DNA of 39,453 nt from an uncultured Verrucomicrobia subdivision 3 bacterium (GCA_903912925.1 CAIWJG010000286.1:1-39453); one strand, 5' to 3'; shown: positions 16,770 to 24,942, numbered from the stretch's first letter. Notes: generated from the sequence alone by a model not told the origin. Made by a program: numbers and translations.

Positions 16770-16802
16770 GAAAGGCTAAAGGCTAAAGGCTGAATGCTGA
16801 AT
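16770..16802. repeat. AAGGCTAAAGGCTGAATGC repeat between hydG and aspartase-like gene
   Basis: The word GGCTAAAGGCTGAATGCT occurs here, at 20341-20372 (hydA/hydB junction, inverse orientation) and at 24938-24965 (rex2/TMTC junction). It occupies intergenic gaps of less than 100 bases. Confidence 0.6.
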
Positions 16803-16854
16803 TGCGGATCGAGCATGGGTTTGCCTTCAGCCTTCGGTCTTCGGTCTTCGCCCT

Positions 16855-18264
16855 TCATACATACATATCCCGTTTATCATCCCGCACCTCCGACACAAGT
16901 CGCCGACCGATCTTCTGCACCGAAGGTTCCATCGTTTCCAACTCATGGGCGATCAGGTTCTCGCCCACCTTGCGAGTCTCCGGCTTCGCATAGTCCAGCA
17001 AGTATTCCATGCAGCTCGACAGCGCGTTGGGGGCGCAGTGATGTTTGATCAGGCCGGGTTTCGCCATGTCCATAAAATCGGCGCCCGTGCGGCCCAGCCG
17101 GTAACAGGCCGTGCAGAAGGAAGGCGTATAGCCCAGTGATGCCACGTCGCGCACCACCTCGTCCAGCGAGCGGTGATCGCCTAACTGAAACTGCTCCGAG
17201 TTGCGACCGTTGTTCGATTCGGCATAGCCGCCCGGGTCGCTGCGGCTGCCCGCCGAGATCTGGGAAACGCCAAGCTCGAATGTCCCCCGGCGCGTGGCAG
17301 CGTTTTCGCGCGTGGACATAATGATGCCGGTGTAGGGCACCGCGATGCGCAGGAGCGCGATGATCTTTTTGAAGTCATTGTCCGACACCGGATGCGTCGG
17401 CGCGTAGGCCAAAGCCGAGCCGACCGCCGGCTCCAACCTCGGCACGCTGATCGTATGCGGGCCGACACCGAAAGCGTCTTCGAGGTGCTCGATCTCCTGC
17501 TTCATCGCGAGCACTTCATACTTCCAATCATAAAGGCCAAACAGCACCCCGATCCCGACATCATCGATGCCTGCCTCCATCGCGCGGTCAAAGCAGGTTA
17601 CCCGCCAGTCGAAATCCCGTTTCGCCCCCGCGACGTGCACCGCGGCGTAGGTCGCACGGTGGTAGGTCTCCTGGAAACATTGGTATGTGCCGATCTTCGC
17701 CGCCTTGAGCCGCTGGTAATCCTCGACGCTCAGCGGTGCCACATTCGCATTGACGCGACGGATTTCTCCGCGGCCGCTGCGAGTACTGTAAACCGTCGCA
17801 ATAGCGTTCAGCACATAATCGAAACCTTCCTTCGGGTACTTTTCGCCGGAGACCAGCAACACCCGTTTATGGCCTTGCTCGATCAGGATGCGAGTCTCGT
17901 TCGCTATCTCCTCCGGGTTCAAGGTGCGCCGGACCAGCTCCTTATTGCGCGCTCGAAACGCGCAGTAAAGACACTCGTTGGCGCAAAGGTTCGAGATGTA
18001 CAGCGGGGCGAATAGCACCAGGCGGTTGCCGTAAATCTCGTTCTTCACATGCCGGGCCGCGGCATACATCTCCTCCAACAACTCCGGATCGTTGTTCTCC
18101 ATCAACGTCGCCATGTCGGCAGCATCCAAACCCTTCATCTCGCGCGCCTTGGCCAGAATCTCGCGGACCTGCTTCGCCTCGCAGGTTCGTGCGGAGGCCA
18201 GCGTCGCGGCGATTTTGGCTTCGTCGATGTAGGTGGCCAGTTGCTTGGAACGTGTTGTTGTCAT
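16855..18264 (-). CDS. hydG: [FeFe] hydrogenase maturase HydG (tyrosine lyase)
   Basis: The 469-residue protein has the radical-SAM motif CANECLYC (Cys94, 98, 101). The C-terminal auxiliary cluster motif is CTACYRLGRTGADFM followed by a third Cys, with exactly C-x2-C-x22-C spacing, as in characterised HydG. HydG splits tyrosine into p-cresol, CO and cyanide, forming the iron-cysteine-CO-CN synthon for the H-cluster. The length is that of the family. The chosen ATG 18264 gives MTTTRSKQLATYIDEAKI; further upstream the frame overlaps hydA. It is separated from hydA by 25 bases. Confidence 0.95.
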   Translation of the reverse strand: MTTTRSKQLATYIDEAKIAATLASARTCEAKQVREILAKAREMKGLDAADMATLMENNDPELLEEMYAAARHVKNEIYGNRLVLFAPLYISNLCANECLYCAFRARNKELVRRTLNPEEIANETRILIEQGHKRVLLVSGEKYPKEGFDYVLNAIATVYSTRSGRGEIRRVNANVAPLSVEDYQRLKAAKIGTYQCFQETYHRATYAAVHVAGAKRDFDWRVTCFDRAMEAGIDDVGIGVLFGLYDWKYEVLAMKQEIEHLEDAFGVGPHTISVPRLEPAVGSALAYAPTHPVSDNDFKKIIALLRIAVPYTGIIMSTRENAATRRGTFELGVSQISAGSRSDPGGYAESNNGRNSEQFQLGDHRSLDEVVRDVASLGYTPSFCTACYRLGRTGADFMDMAKPGLIKHHCAPNALSSCMEYLLDYAKPETRKVGENLIAHELETMEPSVQKIGRRLVSEVRDDKRDMYV

Positions 18265-18289
18265 AAAAGTATGAATTGCCGTGATGCGC

Positions 18290-20317
18290 TCACTCGGGAG
18301 CGACTTTGTTCTTGAGGCGTTCGCGCATGGCGGCGCACGCGCCCTTGCCGGTGCAGTTCTGGAGTTGCTGGCCATCCACGCGGACCGTCGGGCCCTGATC
18401 GCATTTCTCAAAGCAGAACGACGCACTGACTTCGACCTGGTCTTGCAGTTGCTGGGCATCGACGCACTGGAGCACTTCGCTGAGCACCTCCTGCGAGCCT
18501 TTCAGGAAGCAGTTGGTGCCCGCGCACACGCTCACCTTGACCTTATCCCCTTCGGGCCCGTCGCCGAATACCATCCGCTCATCCGCAATGCGCCGCCGGT
18601 TCTGGTAATGCGTGTGCAGGAGATGATGGGCTTTGCGCCCGCCAATCTCGCCCAGATACTTCTGGTACATCTCCGTCACGTGATGGTTTTCCTGCGATTT
18701 GTGCAGGTCCAGGTTCTTGTCCGCCTCATACAGGCCGCGGGTACGCAGGCGCTTGACCTCGCGTTCGCGCGTCACCGGCTGGCCGGCGCCGCCGATGCAG
18801 CCGCCCGGACAGGCCATGACCTCGATGAGGTCCAATTGACATTCGCCCCGGCGCACCTTCTCGACCAGGGTGCGGGCGTTCTTCAAACCCTGCACTACCG
18901 CCAGCTTGAGTTCGACCCCATCCAACGTCACCGTGGCCAGGCGGATACCGTCCTCGCCGCGCACCGATAGGAAGTCCGGATTGCCCAGCTTCCTGCCGGT
19001 GACCGCTTCCGCAGCGTACCGCAGCACAGCTTCGCTCACCCCGCCGGAGTTGCCGAAGATGACACCCGCGCCGGTTTTGAAACCCAGCGGCATATCGAAG
19101 GACTCCGGCTCCAGCTCCTTGAAGCGGAACCCGGCCTCCTCGATCATCCGCGCCAGTTCCTGCGTCGTCAGGACATGGTCCACGTCCGGCACTCCGTCCT
19201 GGGCAAATTCGGGCCGCTTGGCCTCGAACTTCTTGGCGGTGCAAGGCATGATCGAGACCATGATGAGGTTCTCCTTCGGAATGCCCATCTCGCTCGGCAA
19301 GGTCGCCTTGCATACCGACCCGAGCATCTGCTGCGGCGATTTGCACGTGGACAAATTCGGGAGCAGGTCCGGGAAATACTGCTCGGCGAATTTGACCCAG
19401 CCCGGGCAGCAACTGGTAAACTGCGGCAGCTTCTCGCCTTTGGCTTTTCGCTTGAGGAACTCATTGGCCTCTTCCACGACCGTCAGGTCGGCGCTGAACG
19501 CGGTGTCATAGACCTTATCGAAGCCGAGGCGTTTGAGCGCCGCAACGATCTGGCCGGTAGCCGACATGCCGGAGGGCAACCCGAAGGCTTCCCCAATCGC
19601 CACTCGCACCGCCGGGGCGACTTGAACCACCACGGTCTTGACGGGGTCGTTGAGCGCGCGCCACACCTCGTCCACCTCGGGCCGCGGGGTCAGGGCACCG
19701 GTGGGGCAAACCGCGGCGCACTGGCCGCAGTTGATGCACTCGCCCTCGCCCAATCCTTTTCCAAAGGCCGGCAGCACGGCTGCCTCGTGTCCGCGATGAG
19801 CGAAGTCGATAGCTCCGACCCCCTGGATCTCATCGCAGAAGCGCACGCAATCCCCGCACAGCACGCACTTGTTCGGATCGCGCACCAACGAGACCGACGA
19901 GAGGTCCAGTTCGGCGAGCTGATGCACGGGTTTGAAACGCACTTTGCGGATGCCCAGCTTGCGGGCGATGTCCTGAAGCTGGCAAGCGGAGCTCTTGGGA
20001 CAGGTCGGGCACTGCTGGTCATGGTTGGCCAGCAACAGCTCAATCGTTATCTTCCGTATCTCGCGAATCTCTTCCGTCTGCGTGCGCACCTTCAGGCCCG
20101 CTTCGGGCGGAGTCGAGCAGGCGCCCTGGACGCCGCGGCCCTGGATATCCACCAGGCAGAGGCGGCAAGCCCCATAGACGCTGAGGTCCGAATGATAGCA
20201 GAACGTCGGCAGGTCGATGCCCGCTTTGCGAATCAGCTCCAGCAGATTGCGCTCGCCGTTGAACGGCACCTCGCGCCCGTCAATGGTCAATGTCTTGGTA
20301 GCTTCGGTGGTGGTCAT
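18290..20317 (-). CDS. hydA: [FeFe] hydrogenase catalytic subunit HydA (trimeric NAD-linked type)
   Basis: The 675-residue product has, in order, an N-terminal [2Fe-2S] domain (Cys40, 51, 54, 67), a His-Cys3 [4Fe-4S] site (His99, Cys103, 106, 112), two ferredoxin clusters (Cys151-161 and 194-204), and the H-cluster domain. The latter has L1 TSCCPGW (301-307), L2 MPCTAKKFE (357 on) and L3 ACPGGCIGGAGQP (Cys503, 507). A small-subunit-like segment and a C-terminal thioredoxin-like [2Fe-2S] domain (CAGTNC from 598) follow. This is the layout of the catalytic subunit of trimeric electron-bifurcating hydrogenases such as Thermotoga HydABC. It would reduce protons with NADH plus reduced ferredoxin. 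Starts at 20350 and 20338 are possible; ATG 20317 has GAAGG 4 bases upstream. No Tat signal: cytoplasmic. Confidence 0.95.
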   Translation of the reverse strand: MTTTEATKTLTIDGREVPFNGERNLLELIRKAGIDLPTFCYHSDLSVYGACRLCLVDIQGRGVQGACSTPPEAGLKVRTQTEEIREIRKITIELLLANHDQQCPTCPKSSACQLQDIARKLGIRKVRFKPVHQLAELDLSSVSLVRDPNKCVLCGDCVRFCDEIQGVGAIDFAHRGHEAAVLPAFGKGLGEGECINCGQCAAVCPTGALTPRPEVDEVWRALNDPVKTVVVQVAPAVRVAIGEAFGLPSGMSATGQIVAALKRLGFDKVYDTAFSADLTVVEEANEFLKRKAKGEKLPQFTSCCPGWVKFAEQYFPDLLPNLSTCKSPQQMLGSVCKATLPSEMGIPKENLIMVSIMPCTAKKFEAKRPEFAQDGVPDVDHVLTTQELARMIEEAGFRFKELEPESFDMPLGFKTGAGVIFGNSGGVSEAVLRYAAEAVTGRKLGNPDFLSVRGEDGIRLATVTLDGVELKLAVVQGLKNARTLVEKVRRGECQLDLIEVMACPGGCIGGAGQPVTREREVKRLRTRGLYEADKNLDLHKSQENHHVTEMYQKYLGEIGGRKAHHLLHTHYQNRRRIADERMVFGDGPEGDKVKVSVCAGTNCFLKGSQEVLSEVLQCVDAQQLQDQVEVSASFCFEKCDQGPTVRVDGQQLQNCTGKGACAAMRERLKNKVAPE

Positions 20318-20340
20318 GTTGCCTTCAATTGTTTTCATTT

Positions 20341-20372
20341 CCTTTAGCATTCAGCCTTTAGCATTTAGCCGT
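20341..20372. repeat. TTTAGCATTCAGCCTTTAGC repeat between hydB and hydA
   Basis: Inverse copy of the AAGGCTAAAGGCTGAATGCT family seen at 16770-16802 and 24938-24965. It fills much of the 65-base gap between hydB and hydA and contains the alternative upstream hydA start codons. Confidence 0.6.
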
Positions 20373-20382
20373 AACCAGTTGC

Positions 20383-22266
20383 CTATACGCCTACGACGGC
20401 TTCGAGCTTGCAGACTTCGGCGCAGACGCCGCACTTGATGCAGAGCGCCTGGTTGATGATGTGCGCCTGTTTCCGCTCGCCGGTGATGGCGTTAACCGGG
20501 CACTTCTTGGCGCAGGCGGTGCAGCCCTTGCATTTGGCCGGGTCGATGCTGGGCTTGGCCAGCGCTTTGCATTGGCCGGTGGGACAATGCTTGTGAAACA
20601 CGTGGGCGTCGTATTCCGCGGGGAAATGCCGCAGCGTGGAGAGGACCGGATTGGGAGCCGTCTTGCCCAGCCCGCAAAGGGAGCCTTTCTGCACGGCCGA
20701 AGCCAGCTTTCGCAGCAGGTCCAGAGTCTCCGCGGTGGCGCGGCCCTCGATGATGTCGTCCAGCAAGGCCAGCATCTGGCGTGTCCCTTCCCGGCACAGG
20801 ACGCATTTGCCGCAGCTCTCGCGCTGGGTGAAGTCCATGAAGAAGCGGGCGATGGCCACCATGCAGGTCTTGCTGTTCATCGCCACCAGGCCGCCGGAGC
20901 CGACCATGGCGCCGACCCCGCGCAGCGAATCGTAGTCGAGCGGCAAGTCCAGGTGTTCGCGGGTGAGACACCCGCCCGACGGCCCGCCGATCTGCACCGC
21001 CTTGAATCCGTCGCGGGTCACTTTGCCGCGCCGATCGGTAATGCCGCCGCCAATATCGAACACCACTTCCCGCAGCGTGGCCCCGAACGGCACTTCCACC
21101 AGCCCGGTGTTGGCCACATGGCCGGTTAGCGCAAAGGTCTTGGTGCCCGGCGAAGCCGCCGTGCCCAGCTTCCGGAACTGCTCGGCGCCTTCGTTGATGA
21201 CACGGACTGAGTGCGCGAGCGTCTCCACGTTGTTGATAATAGTCGGCTTGCCCCACAGGCCGCTCTGCGCCGGGAAGGGCGGCTTCGGCCGCGGCATGCC
21301 GCGTTGACCCTCGATCGAGGCAATCATCGCGGTCTCCTCGCCACACACAAAAGCCCCCGCACCTTCCATCACCTCGCAGCGTAGCGGCTTGCCCGACCCA
21401 AAGGCGTCGGCACCCAGGAAGCCGCGCTTTTCCGCGTCCTTGACGGCCGTGCGCATGCGCTGCACCGCCAGCGGATACTCGGTCCGGACGTAGATCAGGG
21501 TCTCGTCCGCGCCAATCGCGCGTGCGGCGATCATTAGCCCCTCCAGCACGCTGTGGGGGTTGCCTTCCATCACACTGCGATTCATGAACGCGCCCGGGTC
21601 TCCCTCATCCGCGTTGCAGATCACGTATTTCTTTCCCTCCGGCTGGCTGCGAGCGGCTTCCCATTTGCGCCCGGTGGGGAAACCGCCTCCGCCGCGGCCG
21701 CGCAGGCCCGAGCGGCTGATCTCCTGGCAAATCTGTTCCGGCGTCATTTGCAGATAGGCTTTCTTTGCCGCCGCATAGCCGCCCTGGTGCACATACTCGT
21801 CGATGCTCTCCGGATCAATCGTGCCACAGGAACGCAACACAAACCGTTGTTGCCGCTGGTAGAACGGAATCTCCTCCACGCCCCGGCAATGCTTCTTGGT
21901 GGTCGAGTCCACGTAGAGCAGCCGGTCAACCGCACGCCCGGCGACCAGCGTCTCGGCGACAATCTCAGACACGTCTTCCAACCGCACTTTGTTATAGAGC
22001 AGGTTCTCGGGCAGCACGGTCACGAGCGGCCCCATCTGGCAGAAGCCTTGGCAGCCGCTCTTGTTCAGACGCACCTCGCCGGCTTCATGCTCCGGCCGAA
22101 ACTCGGTGACGACCGGCAGGCCGGCGGCCCGCACCTGTTCCACCAGGGCCTGGAAGACCTTGTACGACCCGCTGGCGACGCAGCCGGTTCCTGCACACAC
22201 AATGACCCGTCGTTGCGCCGAGTGGCCGTTGTTCCCGTTTGGGTTGGGCAGACTCTGCGCGCTCAT
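20383..22266 (-). CDS. hydB: NADH-binding diaphorase subunit HydB (NuoF-like)
   Basis: The 627-residue protein combines an N-terminal thioredoxin-like [2Fe-2S] domain (Cys24, 29, 72, 76) with a NuoF-type flavin/NAD domain. The latter has GLRGRGGGGFPTGRKW near 187-202 and CNADEGDPGAFMNR near 217-230. The ESCGKCVLCREGT [4Fe-4S] site follows, and two C-terminal ferredoxin clusters (CKGCTACAKKCP and CIKCGVCAEVC) end the protein. This is the subunit order of HydB in bifurcating hydrogenases, holding FMN and the NAD(H) site. The start ATG overlaps the hydC stop (ATGA), so translation is coupled. The C-terminal clusters distinguish it from plain NuoF of complex I. Confidence 0.94.
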   Translation of the reverse strand: MSAQSLPNPNGNNGHSAQRRVIVCAGTGCVASGSYKVFQALVEQVRAAGLPVVTEFRPEHEAGEVRLNKSGCQGFCQMGPLVTVLPENLLYNKVRLEDVSEIVAETLVAGRAVDRLLYVDSTTKKHCRGVEEIPFYQRQQRFVLRSCGTIDPESIDEYVHQGGYAAAKKAYLQMTPEQICQEISRSGLRGRGGGGFPTGRKWEAARSQPEGKKYVICNADEGDPGAFMNRSVMEGNPHSVLEGLMIAARAIGADETLIYVRTEYPLAVQRMRTAVKDAEKRGFLGADAFGSGKPLRCEVMEGAGAFVCGEETAMIASIEGQRGMPRPKPPFPAQSGLWGKPTIINNVETLAHSVRVINEGAEQFRKLGTAASPGTKTFALTGHVANTGLVEVPFGATLREVVFDIGGGITDRRGKVTRDGFKAVQIGGPSGGCLTREHLDLPLDYDSLRGVGAMVGSGGLVAMNSKTCMVAIARFFMDFTQRESCGKCVLCREGTRQMLALLDDIIEGRATAETLDLLRKLASAVQKGSLCGLGKTAPNPVLSTLRHFPAEYDAHVFHKHCPTGQCKALAKPSIDPAKCKGCTACAKKCPVNAITGERKQAHIINQALCIKCGVCAEVCKLEAVVGV

Positions 22267-22772
22267 TGGGCCTCCTGCGTGATAAGGGTTTCCACCAGCT
22301 TGACGGCGCTCTCGGGCGTCTGTTGCCCGTAAACCTGGTCATCGATCACGACGACCGGCGCCAGACCGCAGGCGCCCAGGCAGGCCACCGTCTCCACCGT
22401 GAACAGCATGTCCTCGGTGGTCTTCCGTCGATCATCCACCCCGAGCCGCTTCTGCAGCGCGCGCAGGATCGGCACTGAGTCCTTGACGTGGCAGGCCGTG
22501 CCGTCGCACAGACGCACCAGGTGTTTGCCCTTGGGCAGGATGGTGAAGTGCGCATAGAAGGTGGCCACGCCAAAGACTCGGGCAGGCGATACACCCAGCG
22601 CCGTCGCGACGTAGGTCAGCACCTCTTGCGGCAAATAACGGTATTCTTCCTGCACCGCCTGCAGGATCGGCACCAGCCGCGACGGGTTATGGTCATGCTG
22701 GTCCAGGATGTGGCACACTTTCACAAATCTGCGCCCAGTGCTCTCGGGCTTACGTTTGGCTGTCATAGGCAT
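22263..22772 (-). CDS. hydC: NuoE-like [2Fe-2S] subunit HydC
   Basis: The 169-residue product has the NuoE helical N-terminus and GVSPARVFGVATFYAHF (about 60-76). The [2Fe-2S] ligands are Cys89, Cys94, Cys131 and Cys135 (CDGTAC and CLGAC). It is the small electron-transfer partner of HydB in the NADH-linked hydrogenase. It lies 21 bases after rex and overlaps hydB by 4 bases. No other complex I genes are nearby, which supports the hydrogenase assignment over respiratory NADH dehydrogenase. Confidence 0.93.
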   Translation of the reverse strand: MPMTAKRKPESTGRRFVKVCHILDQHDHNPSRLVPILQAVQEEYRYLPQEVLTYVATALGVSPARVFGVATFYAHFTILPKGKHLVRLCDGTACHVKDSVPILRALQKRLGVDDRRKTTEDMLFTVETVACLGACGLAPVVVIDDQVYGQQTPESAVKLVETLITQEAQ

Positions 22773-22793
22773 TTGGAATAGTCTGACAATTGG

Positions 22794-23489
22794 TTAACTT
22801 AAAGTTGCAGTCCGCAGTCTCCGCGCGGTCACCGGCTCAGCAGGGTTGGCCTCCAGTGCCTGGCCCAGCTTCTGCGATAGCGACGCCAGCGAACAATAGA
22901 GGTCTTCATTATGGACAATGATGTGCTCTGGCACTCGCAGCCGCACCGGGGCAAAATTCCAGATGGCGCGCACGCCTCCCGCCACAAGCGCGTCCGCCAC
23001 CGCCTGCGCCTCTACTGCCGGAACGGTGATAATGCCGATCAGAACGTGCATGCGCTGGGCAAGGTCGGTCAGCTTGTCCAGCGCCAGCACGTGCTTGCCG
23101 TGGATCTTCCGGCCGACCTTAGCCGGGTCGCGGTCAAAAGCCGCCACGATCTTCAGACCGCACTCCTCGAATTTCCGGTAGCCCAGCAGCGCCGAGCCCA
23201 TGCTGCCAGCTCCCACGAGAAAGGCCTCGCTGACTTTCTTCCAGCCCAGGAATCGCTCGATCCCGTCCACCACTGCCGCGGTGGCATAGCCGATCCGTGG
23301 CCGTCCGCTGATCCCGGCCGCCTCCAGGTCCTTGCGCACCTGCGTCGGATCCAGGTTCAGTTCCTCACCGATATCGGTGCACGAGACGGCCTCCTGCTCC
23401 CGTTGGAGCAGCTCCTTCAGGAAATGATGATACAGCGGCAGGCGCTTGAGCGTCGGCTCGGACACGGTCTTGGGCAGTTCAGTATTCAT
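22794..23489 (-). CDS. rex: Redox-sensing transcriptional repressor Rex, first gene of the hydrogenase operon
   Basis: The 231-residue protein has an N-terminal winged helix (about 12-70, with LNLDPTQVRKDL as recognition region) and a Rossmann domain with GAGSMG (93-98). AFDRDPAKVGRKIHG and ITVPAVEAQAVAD are typical of Rex. Rex binds DNA when NAD+ is high and releases it when NADH rises. Being the first gene, 21 bases ahead of hydC, it probably regulates itself and the whole operon through the palindrome just upstream. There is no strong Shine-Dalgarno; ATG 23489 is the only start that fits the family. Confidence 0.92.
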   Translation of the reverse strand: MNTELPKTVSEPTLKRLPLYHHFLKELLQREQEAVSCTDIGEELNLDPTQVRKDLEAAGISGRPRIGYATAAVVDGIERFLGWKKVSEAFLVGAGSMGSALLGYRKFEECGLKIVAAFDRDPAKVGRKIHGKHVLALDKLTDLAQRMHVLIGIITVPAVEAQAVADALVAGGVRAIWNFAPVRLRVPEHIIVHNEDLYCSLASLSQKLGQALEANPAEPVTARRLRTATLS

Positions 23490-23491
23490 GA

Positions 23492-23502
23492 CTCGATTCG
23501 AG
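23492..23502. promoter_or_regulatory. CTCGATTCGAG palindrome in the rex leader
   Basis: A perfect 5-1-5 palindrome only 3 bases upstream of the rex start codon. It overlaps the ribosome-binding region and lies 9 bases from the larger 18-bp palindrome, with which it shares the TCGA core. It may be a second half-operator or a leader hairpin; function is unproven. Confidence 0.3.
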
Positions 23503-23511
23503 AATCTTTAA

Positions 23512-23529
23512 TCGATACCTATGTATCGA
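23512..23529. promoter_or_regulatory. Candidate Rex operator (18-bp palindrome)
   Basis: TCGATAC-CTAT-GTATCGA is a perfect inverted repeat with 7-base arms and a 4-base spacer. Known Rex operators (TTGTGAA-N4-TTCACAA) have the same 7-4-7 geometry but a different sequence. It lies between the predicted -10 box and the rex ATG, where a bound repressor would block transcription. Operator identity is inferred from geometry and position. Confidence 0.5.
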
Positions 23530-23545
23530 GAATAATATATTGATA

Positions 23546-23574
23546 TATAAAGCACGAATAGTCGGACTCGTCAA
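23546..23574 (-). promoter_or_regulatory. Predicted sigma70-like promoter of the rex-hyd operon
   Basis: On the minus strand TTGACG (23574-23569) is followed by a 17-base spacer and TTTATA (23551-23546), in the most AT-rich patch of the neighbourhood. The start of transcription would be near 23539, about 50 bases before the rex ATG. The candidate Rex operator lies just downstream. Confidence 0.5.
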
Positions 23575-24186
23575 CCGGTAAGTCGGATATTGGTAAACCC
23601 CGCCCGCCGGCTTTTTTCCCGTGGGATGGCGAAAACCCCTGTCCTGGCGGCATGTTTCTGCGCCGGCTTACGCCGCGGGCTTGGGCCGCGAGGCCAAGAA
23701 ATGTAAGGAGAATGGCAATCCCGGTAAAGCCGCGGCCCCCGCCAATCCACACCCGCAGCCCGGAATCCCCTCCCAAAGTCGAACGGGTTCACAAGCTGTC
23801 CGGCCCCTTGAGAGCGGACTTCTACGCGAAGCGCTTAGAGTCCGTGAAGCTTACTCCCGCTCTCGAACCGCCCCCGCCCCGCTCCCGCTCGCTGCGAGGA
23901 AGGAATGTCCATTACTTGGACACTGCGGTGGAGCCTCAGTTGTTTAGGCGTGATCGCAGTCGCAGGCCCGGGAGTCTCACCCGACACCCCCCGGAGTCTC
24001 CCCGTAGTACCTCTGATCGGGGATCAGAGGTACTACGGGGAGACTCCGGCGCGGCTATGGGGGGACCGTGGGACGTTCTGGTGCAGGGTTGAGCGATTAG
24101 CCTCCTTTCCAGCAAACGCCCTTGCCCCTGGCCGCGAGGGTTGGCTAATCTCAAGCGGCAGCCGGCAGGGCTGCGACACTCACGCG
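23575..24186. other. Gene-free divergent region between the two rex genes
   Basis: I see no gene with a recognisable product. Open frames on both strands here have Pro/Arg-rich, non-conserved translations. The notable content is the large perfect palindrome at 23991-24049. No clear promoter for the second rex gene was found. Confidence 0.5.
23991..24049. repeat. Perfect palindrome with 28-bp arms and 3-base loop
   Basis: The left arm 23991-24018 begins CCGGAGTCTCCCCG. The right arm 24022-24049 is its exact reverse complement, ending ACTCCGG, and the loop is GGG. There are no mismatches in 28 pairs. No T-tract follows, so it is not a normal intrinsic terminator. It lies about 140 bases upstream of the second rex gene. 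A palindromic mobile repeat or a structured leader are the main options. Confidence 0.8.
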
Positions 24187-24942
24187 ATGAAGGCACAAAT
24201 GGGCATCAGCAAGCAGGCGCGGCCAAGGCGGACCAGTCAGCCTCAAGCAGTCGCATTGGCGGTAACCCCGGCCGGGACACCCTCGGCCGAAGCCGTGCAG
24301 GTGGCCGGCGTGGCCTGCGTGAAGCGGCTGCCGGCTTATTTGCAGATGCTGCGCGTGCTCCAGGGCGAAGGACATGAGTATGTCTCCGGCACCCTCCTGG
24401 CGACCACCCATTCCCTCGAACCGGTTATTGTCCGCAAAGACCTGGCCGTGACGGGCGTGGCCGGAATACCACGGCGCGGTTTCCCGATCGCGGAGCTAAT
24501 CGCCGCGATCGAGCAGTTCCTGGGCTGGGATAACCAGACCAAAGCGGTCCTGGTGGGCGTGGGAAACCTGGGCACGGCGCTCTTGGGCTACCCTGGATTC
24601 GAGACGCTCGGCTTGCGGATTGCCGGCGCCTTTGATCGGGACCCGGCGAAGATCGGCAAGTGGATTCAGGGGCGGAAAGTACAACCCCTTGGCAGGTTGG
24701 AGGCTTTCGTCAAGCGCGGTGGCATTCGACTTGGGGTCCTTACAGTTCCCGCCGCGGTAGCGCAGGAAACTGCGGATCTTATGATCCGCGCGGGCATCCG
24801 CGGCATTTGGAATTTCAGCCCCGCCAAATTGAAGGTGCCTGAAGGTGTCGTTACTCAAAAAGAGGATTTGGCGGAGGGCTTGGCCGTCCTTTCTCACAAA
24901 TTACAACATTTGCCGCCGATTGAACGTGCCAAAAAAGGCTGA
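24187..24942 (+). CDS. Second Rex-family redox-sensing regulator
   Basis: The 251-residue protein has a winged-helix region (about 45-100, with VIVRKDLAVTGVAGIPRRGF) and a Rossmann NAD-binding domain with GVGNLG (124-129). It continues with AFDRDPAKIGKWIQG, LTVPAAVAQETAD and IWNFSPAKLKVPEGV. It is clearly paralogous to the Rex at 22794-23489 but diverged, with a 40-residue basic, Ala-rich N-terminal extension. ATG 24199 has GAAGG 5 bases upstream and is an equally good start. It is transcribed away from the hydrogenase operon and toward a TPR membrane protein. Its target genes are unknown. Confidence 0.85.
   Translation: MKAQMGISKQARPRRTSQPQAVALAVTPAGTPSAEAVQVAGVACVKRLPAYLQMLRVLQGEGHEYVSGTLLATTHSLEPVIVRKDLAVTGVAGIPRRGFPIAELIAAIEQFLGWDNQTKAVLVGVGNLGTALLGYPGFETLGLRIAGAFDRDPAKIGKWIQGRKVQPLGRLEAFVKRGGIRLGVLTVPAAVAQETADLMIRAGIRGIWNFSPAKLKVPEGVVTQKEDLAEGLAVLSHKLQHLPPIERAKKG

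Noticed and set aside
15908..16786. 292-codon plus-strand open frame opposite the aspartase-like gene
   Set aside because: Antisense shadow of a gene with an intact superfamily signature.
19175..20347. 390-codon plus-strand open frame opposite hydA
   Set aside because: Codon-position mirror of hydA on the other strand; His/Arg-rich product without conserved features.
20383..22772. Respiratory complex I subunits NuoE/NuoF
   Set aside because: HydB has the extra N-terminal [2Fe-2S] domain and two C-terminal ferredoxin clusters, and the neighbours are hydrogenase genes with no other nuo genes.
23991..24049. Intrinsic terminator
   Set aside because: Stem is far longer than usual, the loop is GGG and no T-tract follows on either strand.
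23905..24186. Upstream extension of the second Rex
   Set aside because: This frame crosses the 59-base perfect palindrome and encodes non-conserved sequence; Rex homology begins well after 24187.
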